DNA of 50,705 nucleotides from NCBI GenBank assembly GCA_021799035.1, contig JAJZBG010000001.1:1-50705 (forward strand), in the 5' to 3' direction. The stretch comes from Actinomycetes bacterium. Lineage in GTDB: Bacteria > Actinomycetota > Acidimicrobiia > Acidimicrobiales > Acidimicrobiaceae. How positions within the stretch are numbered: position 1 is the stretch's first letter; the number at the start of each line of letters is the position of its first letter. A program made the translations under genes and the position numbers. Below the pieces are notes generated by a model. It did no database searches. It saw nothing but the letters and a program-made list of their open reading frames with translations, and was not told the DNA's origin. Positions 26,341 to 36,055 of this stretch are shown here, in pieces.

Positions 26341-27795
26341 TTATGGAGAGACTTCCTCCAGGTCTTTGCCTCTGGTCGAAGGCGCAAATTGCACGATGAT
26401 TGCCGCGACAATCAGGAAGACGCATATCAGCATCAGCGCGCCTGTTGGCGACATCTTGGGAACCAACGGCGCAATGACGAGGATTCCGATGCCGCCTCCG
26501 ATGTGGCCGAAGCCGTCAACCAGTCCGAAGCCAGTGGTTCTTGCACGGCTGGGGAAGGACTCCGCCGACAGCGCGTAGGTTGGCGACACCCAAAGGTTGA
26601 ATCCAAGGAAAACCACGGCGGATCCGAGGAAGCTTATCGTCAGGTCCGTCTTTGCAACTGCGATCATTATTCCACCGATGAGAGTAATTACCGCGCTGAT
26701 AGGCAGCCAGTATTTCCTCTCTATCGCGTCTCCCCACATTGAGGTGATAATGCAACCAACAATGAAGCCCAAGGTTCCGACGGCCACGATGACGCCGGCC
26801 TCTGGTGGAGGATAGTGGATTGATGTCAAAACAGAGGTGAAGCCTGCAGCAAATGAGTAGACAGTCACGTATCCGATGAGCCAGGTGAGGACCAGAATGA
26901 CGAACCTCTTGACATACACGGGATTCCTGAATATCTCGGAGTAAGGGTTCTTGTCCTCCTGCCTCTTCTCGATTGCTACTGACGTCACAACCGGAGCGAG
27001 GGCTCCACCCCTCTTCTCGGTGACTGACTCCATTTTTTCCACTATGGTCTTTGCCTTGTCAATCCTGCCCTGACCTACGAGCCATCTGGGCGACTCTGGC
27101 AGCTCAAATCTCAGCAGGATACCGAAGACCGCGAGCAGCGCTCCGATTCCGTAAAGGTATCGCCAGCCGTCGCTGAAAGTCTTGCTTGCCAGTGCGAAAG
27201 GCAAGCCCGTCGGCCATGCTGCCGAGCCGGTCGTAAGAAGCAGTCCAAGCCAGATTGCAAAGAATGCTCCCAATGCCGAGTTGATGAAGATGATGGACGT
27301 GAATCTGGCCCGAGACCGAGAAGGTGCGATTTCGCCTATGTAGGTGTTCACCACCGCGAGGTCCGCACCAATCCCCACTCCTGTGACTATTCTCGCCACG
27401 ACGAAGTTAGCGTAATCCGGCGTCAAGGCCGTGTACAGCGAACCAGCTGCAGTGATGAGCATGGTGACCAGAAGCATGTTCCTGCGGCCGATTCTGTCAG
27501 ATACCGGGCTGAGGATAAGAGTTCCGACCACGTACCCCACAACGTTTAGAAATACTGGCATTGAAAGCGATGACAGCGCGGTCGGCGGTGTACATCCTGG
27601 CTTGAGAGCAATACACGTCTGAATAAATGAGACGTTAATGTCAAAAATATCGAAAAATGTGAATAGAAAGCCAATCCCAATAATTACGAGATAGCCGTAA
27701 GGTAATGGCCAGGCACCGAGCCTATCCAGCCGAGCGATGACGTCGCGTGCCGCGGCTTCATCAGCTGGATCACCGATGTGCTCTTGAGTGCGCAT
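26341..27795 (-). CDS. MFS transporter, metabolite:H+ symporter type
   Basis: A 484-residue permease with 12 predicted helices. The major-facilitator loop motif is SPVSDRIGRRNMLL after helix 2, with a second-half counterpart near MWGDAIERKYWL; VGIGADLAVVNTYIGEIAPSRSRARF and PESPRWLVGQGRIDKAK are typical of the sugar/metabolite porter group that also carries aromatic and organic acids. The substrate cannot be read. The start has AGGAGG just upstream. It is divergent from the iclR gene across 170 bp, so common control is plausible, and it could import the substrate of the nearby molybdenum hydroxylase. Confidence 0.88.
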   Translation of the reverse strand: MRTQEHIGDPADEAAARDVIARLDRLGAWPLPYGYLVIIGIGFLFTFFDIFDINVSFIQTCIALKPGCTPPTALSSLSMPVFLNVVGYVVGTLILSPVSDRIGRRNMLLVTMLITAAGSLYTALTPDYANFVVARIVTGVGIGADLAVVNTYIGEIAPSRSRARFTSIIFINSALGAFFAIWLGLLLTTGSAAWPTGLPFALASKTFSDGWRYLYGIGALLAVFGILLRFELPESPRWLVGQGRIDKAKTIVEKMESVTEKRGGALAPVVTSVAIEKRQEDKNPYSEIFRNPVYVKRFVILVLTWLIGYVTVYSFAAGFTSVLTSIHYPPPEAGVIVAVGTLGFIVGCIITSMWGDAIERKYWLPISAVITLIGGIMIAVAKTDLTISFLGSAVVFLGFNLWVSPTYALSAESFPSRARTTGFGLVDGFGHIGGGIGILVIAPLVPKMSPTGALMLICVFLIVAAIIVQFAPSTRGKDLEEVSP

Positions 27796-27928
27796 ACCCC
27801 CTCCTTCTGCACTAAATGCGGAATAATGCGATTAGAAAGGATCTCTACCAGCAACATCATCTCTAGCCCCTAGACGTTCTGGATTAGGAAGACTCCCCCC
27901 GAATCGGTTTGAATGCTAACAGAGCGGT

Positions 27929-27958
27929 TTCGACAGGTTCAAACCTATGGGATAGAAT
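27929..27958 (+). promoter_or_regulatory. iclR promoter with an embedded palindromic operator
   Basis: The -35-like TTCGAC (27929-27934) and -10 TAGAAT (27953-27958) are 18 bp apart. Between them lies the perfect inverted repeat AGGTT-CA-AACCT (27935-27946). The -10 is 7 nt from the ATG at 27966, so the mRNA should be leaderless. Binding of IclR between -35 and -10 would block its own promoter. Confidence 0.5.
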
Positions 27959-27965
27959 TTCCGCG

Positions 27966-28748
27966 ATGCAGAAAATGAGCAGTAGGGATGGGATTGGCTC
28001 TGTTGAGAATGCGCTCGAGCTCTTACTGATGCTTGCGAGAAACGAGTCCGTCGGCGTGAGTGAGGTAGCTGAGGCGGTGGGCATCGCTCCTTCGAGTGCC
28101 CATCGTTTGCTCAAGACGCTGTGCAGCTGCGATTTCGCTGTCCCAGCACCACATCGCAGATACAGTCGCGGGCCAGCTTACTTCTGGCTGGGTGAGGGCA
28201 GCATTCAGACACACAAGACGCTCAACAGGTTGCTTGGTCCGTATCTCGAAGATATTTCCCGGGACTTGGGGGAGACCTCTCACCTGGTGGTTCTTGAGGG
28301 CTGCAATATTCGGTTTCTAAAAAGTGTGGAAGCAAATAGGGATTTCAAAGTGAACTCCAGAGCGGGACGACTATACCCGGCCCATAGGACTTCAAGTGGC
28401 AAGGCACTTTTGAGCAGCCTTTCCGACGCGGAGATTTTCGACCTCTACTCGTCCTACAGCTCTTCCACGTCAAGAGAGGTTCTTGGCAACTTCGATCAGT
28501 TTCTAAAAGAACTCGAAAAGACTCGCCGCCAAGGCTACGGACTGAATCTCGAAGAGAGCGAGGCCGGTCTCGTTTCTGTGAGTGCTTGTGTCAAGACTTG
28601 GACAGGGAGGCAGATCGCAGCCTTCTCTGTGTCGATGCCTACCGTGAGGCTCAAGTTGTCAGATACCGAGAAGATCGGCCGAAGAATGATCGAGCATGCT
28701 TCCCGCGCAGAGGTGGCTCTTGGAATGTCAGGCGGTTCTGACAGATAA
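27966..28748 (+). CDS. IclR-family transcriptional regulator
   Basis: A 260-residue regulator. The N-terminal winged helix is seen in ENALELLLMLARNESVGVSE followed by GIAPSSAHRLLKTLCSCDF. The C-terminal IclR effector domain runs from about residue 85, with ETSHLVVLEGCNIRFLKSVE, HRTSSGKALLSSL and GYGLNLEESEAGLVSVSACV. I use the ATG at 27966 because of the TAGAAT-N7-ATG leaderless layout; a TTG at 27909 would add 19 residues without family similarity. It sits between a divergent MFS gene and the downstream cox operon, so it probably controls one or both. Its ligand is likely a small organic acid or an intermediate of the pathway. Confidence 0.88.
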   Translation: MQKMSSRDGIGSVENALELLLMLARNESVGVSEVAEAVGIAPSSAHRLLKTLCSCDFAVPAPHRRYSRGPAYFWLGEGSIQTHKTLNRLLGPYLEDISRDLGETSHLVVLEGCNIRFLKSVEANRDFKVNSRAGRLYPAHRTSSGKALLSSLSDAEIFDLYSSYSSSTSREVLGNFDQFLKELEKTRRQGYGLNLEESEAGLVSVSACVKTWTGRQIAAFSVSMPTVRLKLSDTEKIGRRMIEHASRAEVALGMSGGSDR

Positions 28749-28983
28749 AAGGTGCTTCCGGTGAGGCATTTGAGAGTTTGCGTTCAGGCCGGTCACGATT
28801 TTTCGGGGTTTATCCCACGGGATGCTGGGGATAATGTTGTTTCGTCGGTGAAAAGAAGGCTAACAGGAACGCCGGGGCCGCCGAGCCCTGTCTGCTACTG
28901 GTGTTTCTCGCAAGCGGAAACTGACGGTGATAATCGCCAACTTAAAGTTATGCTGGGTTTGACCTTTGAACTTTGGGGGCATC

Positions 28984-29457
28984 ATGCAAATTACAACAAT
29001 TGTGAACGGCCGTTCCTTTACCAGAGATGTTGAGCCTCGCACCCTGCTTGTTCATTACATTAGGGATTTGCTTGGTTTGACAGGCACCAATGTAGGTTGT
29101 GACACCTCTTCTTGTGGTGCCTGCACGATCTTGATGAATGGCGAATCGGTCAAGTCCTGTACCGTTCTGGCTGTTCAAGCAGATGGGAAAGAGCTGACAA
29201 CTATTGAGGGCATGGCCTCCGATTCCGGTCTTCACCCAATTCAAAAGGCATTTCAGGAAAATCATGGTCTGCAATGCGGCTACTGCACTCCGGGCATGAT
29301 CATGGCTACGGCATCATTTTTGAAGGAGAATCCAAAACCTACTGAAGCTGAGGTTCGCGAAGCCCTTGAAGGGAATTTGTGCAGGTGCACTGGCTACCAC
29401 AACATTGTCAAGTCTGTTCTGGCGGCAGCTGAAGCAATGGAGGGAGCGGTGAAATGA
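28984..29457 (+). CDS. coxS: Molybdenum hydroxylase [2Fe-2S] small subunit (CoxS-like)
   Basis: Electron-transfer subunit between the Mo site and FAD. It has the eight Cys of the two clusters: C39, C44, C47 and C59 (plant-type ferredoxin motif CDTSSCGAC plus a later Cys) and C98, C101, C133 and C135 (QCGYCTPGM and LCRCTGY). 157 residues, standard. The ATG at 28984 follows GGGGG; a TTG at 28966 is less likely. It is the first gene of the operon and overlaps coxL by 4 bp (ATGA). Confidence 0.95.
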   Translation: MQITTIVNGRSFTRDVEPRTLLVHYIRDLLGLTGTNVGCDTSSCGACTILMNGESVKSCTVLAVQADGKELTTIEGMASDSGLHPIQKAFQENHGLQCGYCTPGMIMATASFLKENPKPTEAEVREALEGNLCRCTGYHNIVKSVLAAAEAMEGAVK

Positions 29458-31838
29458 CAGCCCTACAAACGGGATCGTCCCAGCGCGTGACTGGAAAGCG
29501 GTTGTTGCGACGTGAGGACCCGGAACTGCTCACTGGAGAAGCCAGATTTGTAGATGACCTCTATCAGCAGGATGCATTGTACATGGCACTTCTTAGGTCA
29601 CCTCTGGCTCACGCCAAGATAATATCTATCGATGTTTCGGAGGCCCGGAAGATGCCCGGGGTTCACGAGGTTCTGTCGGGAAGGGATCTCCGAGAAGAGT
29701 TTTCCGCACCGATGCCTTGCGCATGGCCCGTCACCGAGGATATGAAGAATCCCCCTCATTACCCGATTGCAAGTGACGTTGTCCATTACGTGGGCGATGC
29801 TGTGGCTGTCGTGATCGCTTCAGACAAAGTCGCTGCCGTAGATGCACTCGCTGCAATAGACGTAAAGTATGAGGCTCTCCCAGTGGTGACAGAGTTGGAA
29901 GAAGCCCTGCTTGATCGGAACCTCGTCCATCCTTCCCTTGGAACTAACAGCTGTTTTGTATGGAAGCTCGAGCCAGATCGTGCCGGCGTGGATCAGGCGT
30001 TTGCATCAGCTGCGCACGTAGTCACGAACCGTTATGTTCAACAAAGACTGATACCTTCAGCGCTTGAGCCGAGAGGCGTCTTGGCAGTTCCTCACCCCTA
30101 TGGGGCTGAGTACACGCTTTTCAGTTCAACCCAGATTCCCCATATCCTCAAGCTGATGTTGAGCACGACTCTTGGGATATCCGAAGCAAAATTGCGTGTG
30201 GTAGCTCCTTCGGTGGGTGGAGGTTTCGGGTCCAAGCTCAACGTCTATGCCGAAGAGGTCCTTGCTCTTGCTCTGGCTCGGAAGCTAAGCAAGCCGGTGC
30301 GCTGGACAGAGGAGCGAAGCGAGGGCGCATTAACAACGATTCACGGGAGGGGGCAGGTTCAAGAGGTCGAGCTAGCTGCTGATTCGAACGGGAGGATTAC
30401 CGCAGTAAGAGTCAACATTCTGGCAGATATGGGGGCTTATCTCCAGCTCCTCACACCGGGCGTCCCCTTGCTTGGAGCATTTCTTTATCATGGTCAATAC
30501 GATGTGCCTGCTTATTCGTTTACATGCACTGGCCTGTTCACCAACAAGACCCCTACCGATGCTTACAGGGGTGCTGGACGTCCTGAAGCAACCTTCGCCA
30601 TCGAGCGCTCCATAGACAGTCTGGCCAGAAAGATTGGCATAGATCCTGCGGAAATTCGCAGGCGCAACTTCATCCCCGTTGACAAGTTCCCCTACTCTTC
30701 TGTCCCGGGTCTTATCTTTGACTCGGGAAACTACGAGCCGGCGCTTCAGGCGGCATTAGAGAAGGTCGGGTATGCTCAGCTTCGAATGGAGCAGGAGAAG
30801 CGGCGCACCCAAGGATCAAGAAAGCATCTTGGGATTGGCATATCCAGTTACGTGGAGATGTGCGGTTTAGCGCCGTCTAAGGTGCTTGGATCACTGAGGT
30901 ACTCAGCGGGAGGCTGGGAGTCTGCAACCGTGAGAATACTGCCCACGTCCAAAGTGCAAGTCACAACAGGTACTGCTCCTCACGGCCAGGGCCATGAGAC
31001 TTCGTGGTCAATGATAGTGGCGGATCGCCTAGGTGTCAGCCTGGAGGACGTTGAGGTGCTCCATTCAGATACAGCTGTCGCCCCTTTCGGAATGGACACT
31101 TACGGATCTCGCTCTGTGGCAGTAGGGGGGTCTGCCGTTTATCTTGCGACGGAAAAAGTGTTGGACAAAGCACGGTTGATCGCGGCCCATAAGCTCGAGG
31201 TCTCGCCCGAAGACCTTGAATATTCAGATGGAATGTTCAAGGTGAAAGGATCAGCGGAAAAATCTTTTGCCCTCTCTTCGGTGGCTCTTGAAGCTTTCAC
31301 TGCCCATGATCTTCCCGATGGCATCGAGCCAAATCTTGAGGCTTCTGTCACCTGGGATCCCCCTAATTTCACCTTTCCCTTCGGAACCCATATAGCAGTG
31401 GTCGAGGTTGACGAAGAGACGGGGGACACAAGACTAGTGCGTTATGTTTCCGTTGACGACGTGGGGAACCAGATAAATCCAATGATTGTTGAGGGGCAGC
31501 TCGAGGGAGGGATAGCCCAGGGTGTCGCGCAGGCCCTATACGAGGAAGCGGCGTATGATGAACAGGGCAACTTGCTGGATACGACGTTCATCGAGTACAT
31601 GCTGCCTTCCGCTGTGGAGCTGCCAAGCTTCGAACTTGCGAGCACCGTTACGCCCTCACCAACAAACCCTCTTGGTGTCAAAGGAGTAGGCGAGGCAGGT
31701 TGCATAGCTTCTCCTCCAGCGGTTATAAACGCTATCGTTGACGCTCTTTCGCCATTTGGCATTGAACACATAGATATGCCGGCCTCTCCACAGAAGGTCT
31801 GGTCTGCAATAGAGTCCTCTCGCGGCGACGGAAAGTAG
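29454..31838 (+). CDS. coxL: Molybdenum hydroxylase large subunit, form II CoxL type
   Basis: Holds the Mo-molybdopterin-cytosine-dinucleotide active site. 794 residues, with [20 protein letters not shown] at the N-terminus. The diagnostic loop reads AYRGAGR (370-376), the form II (putative CODH) signature; form I CO oxidisers have AYXCSFR with the Cu-binding Cys, absent here. The catalytic Glu is E747 ([10 protein letters not shown]), and [12 protein letters not shown] is a cofactor-contact motif. Gene order S-L-M is also that of form II clusters; form I is M-S-L. CO oxidation is therefore not established; the substrate could be another aldehyde, heterocycle or carboxylate. Confidence 0.95.
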   Translation: MTALQTGSSQRVTGKRLLRREDPELLTGEARFVDDLYQQDALYMALLRSPLAHAKIISIDVSEARKMPGVHEVLSGRDLREEFSAPMPCAWPVTEDMKNPPHYPIASDVVHYVGDAVAVVIASDKVAAVDALAAIDVKYEALPVVTELEEALLDRNLVHPSLGTNSCFVWKLEPDRAGVDQAFASAAHVVTNRYVQQRLIPSALEPRGVLAVPHPYGAEYTLFSSTQIPHILKLMLSTTLGISEAKLRVVAPSVGGGFGSKLNVYAEEVLALALARKLSKPVRWTEERSEGALTTIHGRGQVQEVELAADSNGRITAVRVNILADMGAYLQLLTPGVPLLGAFLYHGQYDVPAYSFTCTGLFTNKTPTDAYRGAGRPEATFAIERSIDSLARKIGIDPAEIRRRNFIPVDKFPYSSVPGLIFDSGNYEPALQAALEKVGYAQLRMEQEKRRTQGSRKHLGIGISSYVEMCGLAPSKVLGSLRYSAGGWESATVRILPTSKVQVTTGTAPHGQGHETSWSMIVADRLGVSLEDVEVLHSDTAVAPFGMDTYGSRSVAVGGSAVYLATEKVLDKARLIAAHKLEVSPEDLEYSDGMFKVKGSAEKSFALSSVALEAFTAHDLPDGIEPNLEASVTWDPPNFTFPFGTHIAVVEVDEETGDTRLVRYVSVDDVGNQINPMIVEGQLEGGIAQGVAQALYEEAAYDEQGNLLDTTFIEYMLPSAVELPSFELASTVTPSPTNPLGVKGVGEAGCIASPPAVINAIVDALSPFGIEHIDMPASPQKVWSAIESSRGDGK

Positions 31839-31852
31839 AGTAAGGAGTCATA

Positions 31853-32668
31853 ATGTTTCCAGCTTCTTTTGACTATGCCAAGGCGAATTCGGTTGCCGAC
31901 GCCGTTTCTATTCTCACGTCCGTCGATGACGCAAAACTGCTCGCTGGAGGGCATTCTCTCTTGCCGCTGATGAAGCTGCGGCTTGCCACGCCCAGCATGC
32001 TCGTTGACATTGGATCATTGAGTGAGCTGTCGTACATCGAGGATAAGGGTGACTACGTGGCGATTGGCGCACTGACACGCCACCACGACATACAGAATTC
32101 CAGATTATTGAAATCTGAGGTTCCAATACTCCCATATGTGGCTTCTCAAGTGGGAGATCCTCAGGTGCGGCATCGCGGCACCATCGGGGGTTCAATATCT
32201 CACGGAGATGGGGCAAGCGATCTTCCCGCAGCCGCCCTTGCTCTGGATGCCAGGCTTGTCCTGGTGGGTCCAACTGGAGAACGTGTCATCCCGGCTACAG
32301 AATTCTTTGTTGGGTTTCTCGAAACCGTGATGTCTCCGGATGAGCTGCTCACCGAGGTTAGGGTGTCGAAATTCAGCGGAGGCTGGTCCTTTCAGAAATT
32401 CAACAGGAGAGCACAGGACTGGGCGATTGTTGGAGTAGCTGCGGTGAATGACGGAAACACCAGAGTATCGCTTGTTAACATGGGGCCGACTCCGCTCCGG
32501 GCCTCTGCGGTAGAAGAGGCGCTAATGGGCGGGGCCTCGATAGAGGCCGCAAGCAAGAAAGCAAGTGAAGGGCTCGATCCCCCTGAAGATCTCAACGCAT
32601 CTTCGCGATATCGAAGGCATCTGGCAGAAGTCCTCACGAGGCGTGCGCTCACCGAGGCTTTGGGGTAG
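31853..32668 (+). CDS. coxM: Molybdenum hydroxylase FAD-binding medium subunit (CoxM-like)
   Basis: Receives electrons from CoxS and passes them to the acceptor. The two FAD motifs are present: AGGHS (31-35) and TIGGS (109-113), followed by ISHGDGASDLPAA. The C-terminal CO_deh_flav_C region starts near residue 180 (FQKFNRRAQDWAIVGVAAVN). 271 residues. AAGGAG precedes the ATG by 6 nt, and the gap after coxL is 14 bp, so one transcript is likely. Confidence 0.95.
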   Translation: MFPASFDYAKANSVADAVSILTSVDDAKLLAGGHSLLPLMKLRLATPSMLVDIGSLSELSYIEDKGDYVAIGALTRHHDIQNSRLLKSEVPILPYVASQVGDPQVRHRGTIGGSISHGDGASDLPAAALALDARLVLVGPTGERVIPATEFFVGFLETVMSPDELLTEVRVSKFSGGWSFQKFNRRAQDWAIVGVAAVNDGNTRVSLVNMGPTPLRASAVEEALMGGASIEAASKKASEGLDPPEDLNASSRYRRHLAEVLTRRALTEALG

Positions 32669-32737
32669 CGTTTCAAATAGCTTGCAGCAGACTCTAGGCT
32701 GTTAGTTGTCCCGTGCAACGATTATCTGGAGTCTGCA

Positions 32738-33676
32738 TTGTCCCTCGCTAGCATCACACACGAGCCTTTCGGAGTGGCTTCTCCTGCCGAGCTTCAAGCG
32801 AAGCTGGCTGATCATGAATATCTTGCGGACGAGACTTTGTCAACTACGATCTTTTTGTCCCTGGCACTGGCTAGGCCACTTTTTCTCGAGGGAGAGGCAG
32901 GTGTCGGAAAGACTGAAGTTGCCAAAGCCCTGGCGAGATGGCTTGACACGGAATTGATCCGGCTGCAGTGCTATGAAGGCATCGATGTGTCCCAAGCGCT
33001 ATACGAGTGGAACTACTCGAAGCAGTTGCTCCACCTCCGTGCTTCTGAGGCTGTTGGCGAGGGAAGCCGCCAGAATGTGGAGGAATTGGAGAACGAGCTC
33101 TACGGGGAGAGATTTCTTCTGAAGCGCCCGATTCTAAGGGCGCTAACTTCGCAGGGTGGCAAGCCCCCAGTGCTTTTGATAGATGAGCTCGACAGGGCTG
33201 ACGATGAGTTCGAGGCCTTTTTGCTCGAAGTCCTGTCGGAGTACTCTGTCACAATTCCCGAAATCGGTCCAATTCGTGCGAAGGTTCCACCGATAGTGGT
33301 TATCACATCCAACAGGACGCGAGACGTTCACGACGCTCTAAAGAGGCGCTGTCTTTATTGCTGGGTTGAGCATCCGACCTTTGAGCGCGAGGTCGATATA
33401 GTCAACCTGAGGGCGCCGGAGGTTGGCGATGCTCTGGCTCGACAGGTGTCCGCTTTGGTTGAAAACTTGCGGTCCATGGGTCTGTTTAAACCCCCAGGGG
33501 TTGCTGAAACGATCGATTGGGCGCAGTCTCTGGCGATTCTAGGCTCTCGCGAACTCAATGAGCAGTTGGTCGAAGAGACTCTGGGGAGCGTGCTCAAGTA
33601 CAGAGAAGACTCGGAAAGGGTCAGGGCGAGTTCAATAAGCGACCTGGTTCGTTCTGCTGTTCAGAGGGCGAAGTAG
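32738..33676 (+). CDS. coxD: MoxR-type AAA+ ATPase (CoxD-like)
   Basis: Chaperone-type ATPase. In Oligotropha carboxidovorans CoxD is needed to build the active-site metal-sulfur cluster. Walker A is GEAGVGKT (52-59) and Walker B VLLIDELD (about 145-152), with ITSNRTRDVHDALKRRCLYCW as sensor 1/arginine-finger region. 312 residues. The TTG at 32738 follows GGAG with 6-nt spacing; no better start is seen. A 69-bp gap after coxM is the largest in the operon. Paired with a VWA protein, as MoxR ATPases typically are. Confidence 0.9.
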   Translation: MSLASITHEPFGVASPAELQAKLADHEYLADETLSTTIFLSLALARPLFLEGEAGVGKTEVAKALARWLDTELIRLQCYEGIDVSQALYEWNYSKQLLHLRASEAVGEGSRQNVEELENELYGERFLLKRPILRALTSQGGKPPVLLIDELDRADDEFEAFLLEVLSEYSVTIPEIGPIRAKVPPIVVITSNRTRDVHDALKRRCLYCWVEHPTFEREVDIVNLRAPEVGDALARQVSALVENLRSMGLFKPPGVAETIDWAQSLAILGSRELNEQLVEETLGSVLKYREDSERVRASSISDLVRSAVQRAK

Positions 33677-33686
33677 AGGCGGTCAA

Positions 33687-34805
33687 GTGCAAGATTTTAC
33701 GGAGTCCGCAGTGGGGTTCGCCAGGCTGCTGCGTGCCGCCGGCGTCAAGGTTCCGACTGACCGGGTCACCTGGTTCTGCCAGGCGCTTGCGGTCCTCGGT
33801 GTCGACTCAAGAGAGAATGTCTTTCGCTCCGCAAGAGCCACTCTGGTGTCCCGCCCAGAGGATTTTCCGGTACTTGATGCCTGTTTTGCTGTGTGGTGGC
33901 TTTCTGAGGGGCCGCAGGAGAATCCCGTAATCGCTGACGAACTGCGAGTTGCTATCGAGGTAGATGAAGAGGAAGAGAGCGATAAGGCGAGTCAAGGTGA
34001 AGAGGCTGAGATGGTGAAACCTGATTTCACTTTGAAGCTCAGATTTTCCGACAGCGAGGTGCTGGCAGATAAGGATTTCGCGAAGTGCACGCAGTCGGAG
34101 CTTGAAGAGGCCGCACGGGCTATGGACCGAATAGCGCTTGTAGTGCCGATGCGGCAGACTACCAGGAAGGTGCCTTCACGAGGACGGAGGGGACCAATTG
34201 ACATGCGAAGAAGTGCCAGAGAGGCGGTGGCTCATATGGGTGAGCCATTCCGTGTCAGGCATCGCGTGAATGGGGTCAGGCCAACGCGGATTGTGCTCTT
34301 GTGCGACATTTCTGGCTCCATGGAGCCTTATGCGCGAGCGCTAATTCGTTTCCTACATGTAGCGGTAGCCGGGGGAGTTCGAGTTGAGGCGTTCACCTTC
34401 AGCACCACTTTGACGAGGATCACTCGGGAACTCAACTGGAAGGATCCCGATGTGGCGCTGTCAAGAGCAGGGCTAGCTGTGAAAGACTGGTCAGGTGGAA
34501 CCCGAATCGGGGATGCTCTGCGGGTTTTTAATGACAAGTATGGAATTCGCGGAATGGCCAGGGGGGCGGTTGTCGTTATTATGTCTGATGGCTGGGACAG
34601 GGGCGAACCTGAACTAGTTGAGCGTGAAATGGCCAGGTTAAGCCGGGTTTCGCAAAAGATGATCTGGGTCAATCCGCTCAAGTACACTCCAGGGTATGCT
34701 CCGTTGGCTCGAGGAATGGCCGCAGCGCTGCCATATGTCACTGATTTTGTGGAGGGACATTCGCTTGGATCGTTGATCCAACTTGCGGAGGTGATAGCCA
34801 AATGA
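33687..34805 (+). CDS. coxE: VWA-domain protein CoxE
   Basis: Partner of the MoxR ATPase. A helical N-terminal part and an acidic stretch (IEVDEEEESDKASQGEEAE) precede a von Willebrand A domain whose metal-ion site is D207-x-S209-x-S211 (LCDISGSM), with later MSDGWDRGEPE and WSGGTRIGDALR supplying the other MIDAS residues. 372 residues. The family acts in maturation of the molybdenum enzyme, not in catalysis. The GTG start is 10 bp after coxD; the stop overlaps the xdhC ATG by 4 bp. Confidence 0.92.
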   Translation: MQDFTESAVGFARLLRAAGVKVPTDRVTWFCQALAVLGVDSRENVFRSARATLVSRPEDFPVLDACFAVWWLSEGPQENPVIADELRVAIEVDEEEESDKASQGEEAEMVKPDFTLKLRFSDSEVLADKDFAKCTQSELEEAARAMDRIALVVPMRQTTRKVPSRGRRGPIDMRRSAREAVAHMGEPFRVRHRVNGVRPTRIVLLCDISGSMEPYARALIRFLHVAVAGGVRVEAFTFSTTLTRITRELNWKDPDVALSRAGLAVKDWSGGTRIGDALRVFNDKYGIRGMARGAVVVIMSDGWDRGEPELVEREMARLSRVSQKMIWVNPLKYTPGYAPLARGMAAALPYVTDFVEGHSLGSLIQLAEVIAK

Positions 34806-36049
34806 AAGAAGTATTGAAAGAAATAGACATGTGGCGAAGCCAGGGCAAGAAAGTTGCAATAGCACGAGTTGTTGGAGTCGAAGGCTCGGGCCCGAGGGAA
34901 ATTGGCGCGACCATGGCAGTCTCGGATTCCGGAGAGGTTGCCGGATCGGTGTCAGGAGGATGTGTCGAAGGTGCTGTAGTGACGCATGCTCTCCAGGCTA
35001 TGGGAGTCTCGTTCATGCCGTCTGGTGCTGGGGTCGCCACTGGCGATCTTGGCGACATCGCTGAAGTCGAAGTCGGTTGTCCCAGTGTTCAGACTTTTGG
35101 CTATTCCGACGACGAGGCCTTTGCGGTTGGACTTACCTGTGGTGGAACGCTCCATATACTGATCGATCCTGACGTCCCAGAATTCTACGACGAACTTGTG
35201 GAGAATATTCATATTGAGCGCCCGTTCGTCTGGGTCACGGTAGTCTCGCTGAATCCGGCTGAAGCCGGCGAGTATGAGGTGCGTGACCTATCGAACGAGG
35301 GCAGGGATGCCTTTTCTCTCAGCGGGGAGCTTCCGAAGCTTGGAGCGTCCATGCTCGTCTATGCCGATGGCTCACACACCGGTACACTCGGCAGGGATGA
35401 CATCGATCAGGTGGTGATTAGGGACTCCATCGGAGCTCTCGCGGTTGGCAGGACCGACATGCGCCACTATGGCAGAAACGGCCAAGCCCGTCACCAGGAA
35501 GTGGGCGTGGTTCTCGAGGTGTTTGCTCCACCTCCCAGGATGATCATCTTTGGCGCCGTGGATTTCACGGCGGCTTTGGCCCGAGTGGCGAAGATTCTCG
35601 GGTACAGGGTGACCGTATGCGATGCACGTCCTATTTTTGCGACGCCAGAGAGATTTCCGATGGCCGACGAGGTCGTCGTAGATTGGCCCGACCGCTATCT
35701 AGAGAAGGTTCTTGACTCGTTGAGCGAGCGGGATGCGATCTGCGTTCTCACCCATGATCCGAAGTTCGATATTCCCGCTATCAGCAAGGCTCTGGAAAGC
35801 AGGGTTGGATATATTGGGGCCATGGGATCACGCCGGACGCACAAAGAACGGACGGAGAGGCTTGTTGCAGCTGGAATTCCTTTTGAGACCGTGGAAGAAA
35901 GGGTCATGGGCCCAATCGGCCTTGACATTGCGGCACGGACTCCAGAAGAGACCGCAATTTCGATTTGTGCCGAAATCATTTCCAAGAGAACAGGCCGGTC
36001 TGCCAAGTCTCTCAGCGAAACCGACGGCTCTATACATGACAGGGCGTAA
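34802..36049 (+). CDS. xdhC: XdhC/CoxF-family cofactor maturation protein
   Basis: Binds and protects the molybdenum cofactor, delivers it to the hydroxylase, and may help its sulfuration. The N-terminal XdhC/CoxI domain shows VEGSGPREIGATMAV and SGGCVEGAVV (with the family Cys). The C-terminal Rossmann domain shows MIIFGAVDFTAALARVAKIL, then VDWPDRYLE, THDPKFD and VGYIGAMGSRRTHKERTERL. 415 residues, longer than the 250-380 common for the family. Both CoxF-like and CoxI-like parts are in one chain. Confidence 0.9.
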   Translation: MKEVLKEIDMWRSQGKKVAIARVVGVEGSGPREIGATMAVSDSGEVAGSVSGGCVEGAVVTHALQAMGVSFMPSGAGVATGDLGDIAEVEVGCPSVQTFGYSDDEAFAVGLTCGGTLHILIDPDVPEFYDELVENIHIERPFVWVTVVSLNPAEAGEYEVRDLSNEGRDAFSLSGELPKLGASMLVYADGSHTGTLGRDDIDQVVIRDSIGALAVGRTDMRHYGRNGQARHQEVGVVLEVFAPPPRMIIFGAVDFTAALARVAKILGYRVTVCDARPIFATPERFPMADEVVVDWPDRYLEKVLDSLSERDAICVLTHDPKFDIPAISKALESRVGYIGAMGSRRTHKERTERLVAAGIPFETVEERVMGPIGLDIAARTPEETAISICAEIISKRTGRSAKSLSETDGSIHDRA

Positions 36050-36055
36050 GTAGAG

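Noticed and set aside
28749-28983. Molybdenum-cofactor riboswitch before coxS
   Set aside because: The characteristic conserved loops are not recognisable; only short generic helices are present.
28752-29033. 93-codon open frame between iclR and coxS
   Set aside because: Overlaps the coxS start, has no ribosome site, and its translation shows no domain pattern; coxS in another frame is unambiguous.
29454-31838. Form I (true CO-oxidising) CoxL
   Set aside because: The active loop is AYRGAGR and lacks the Cys of AYXCSFR; gene order is S-L-M.
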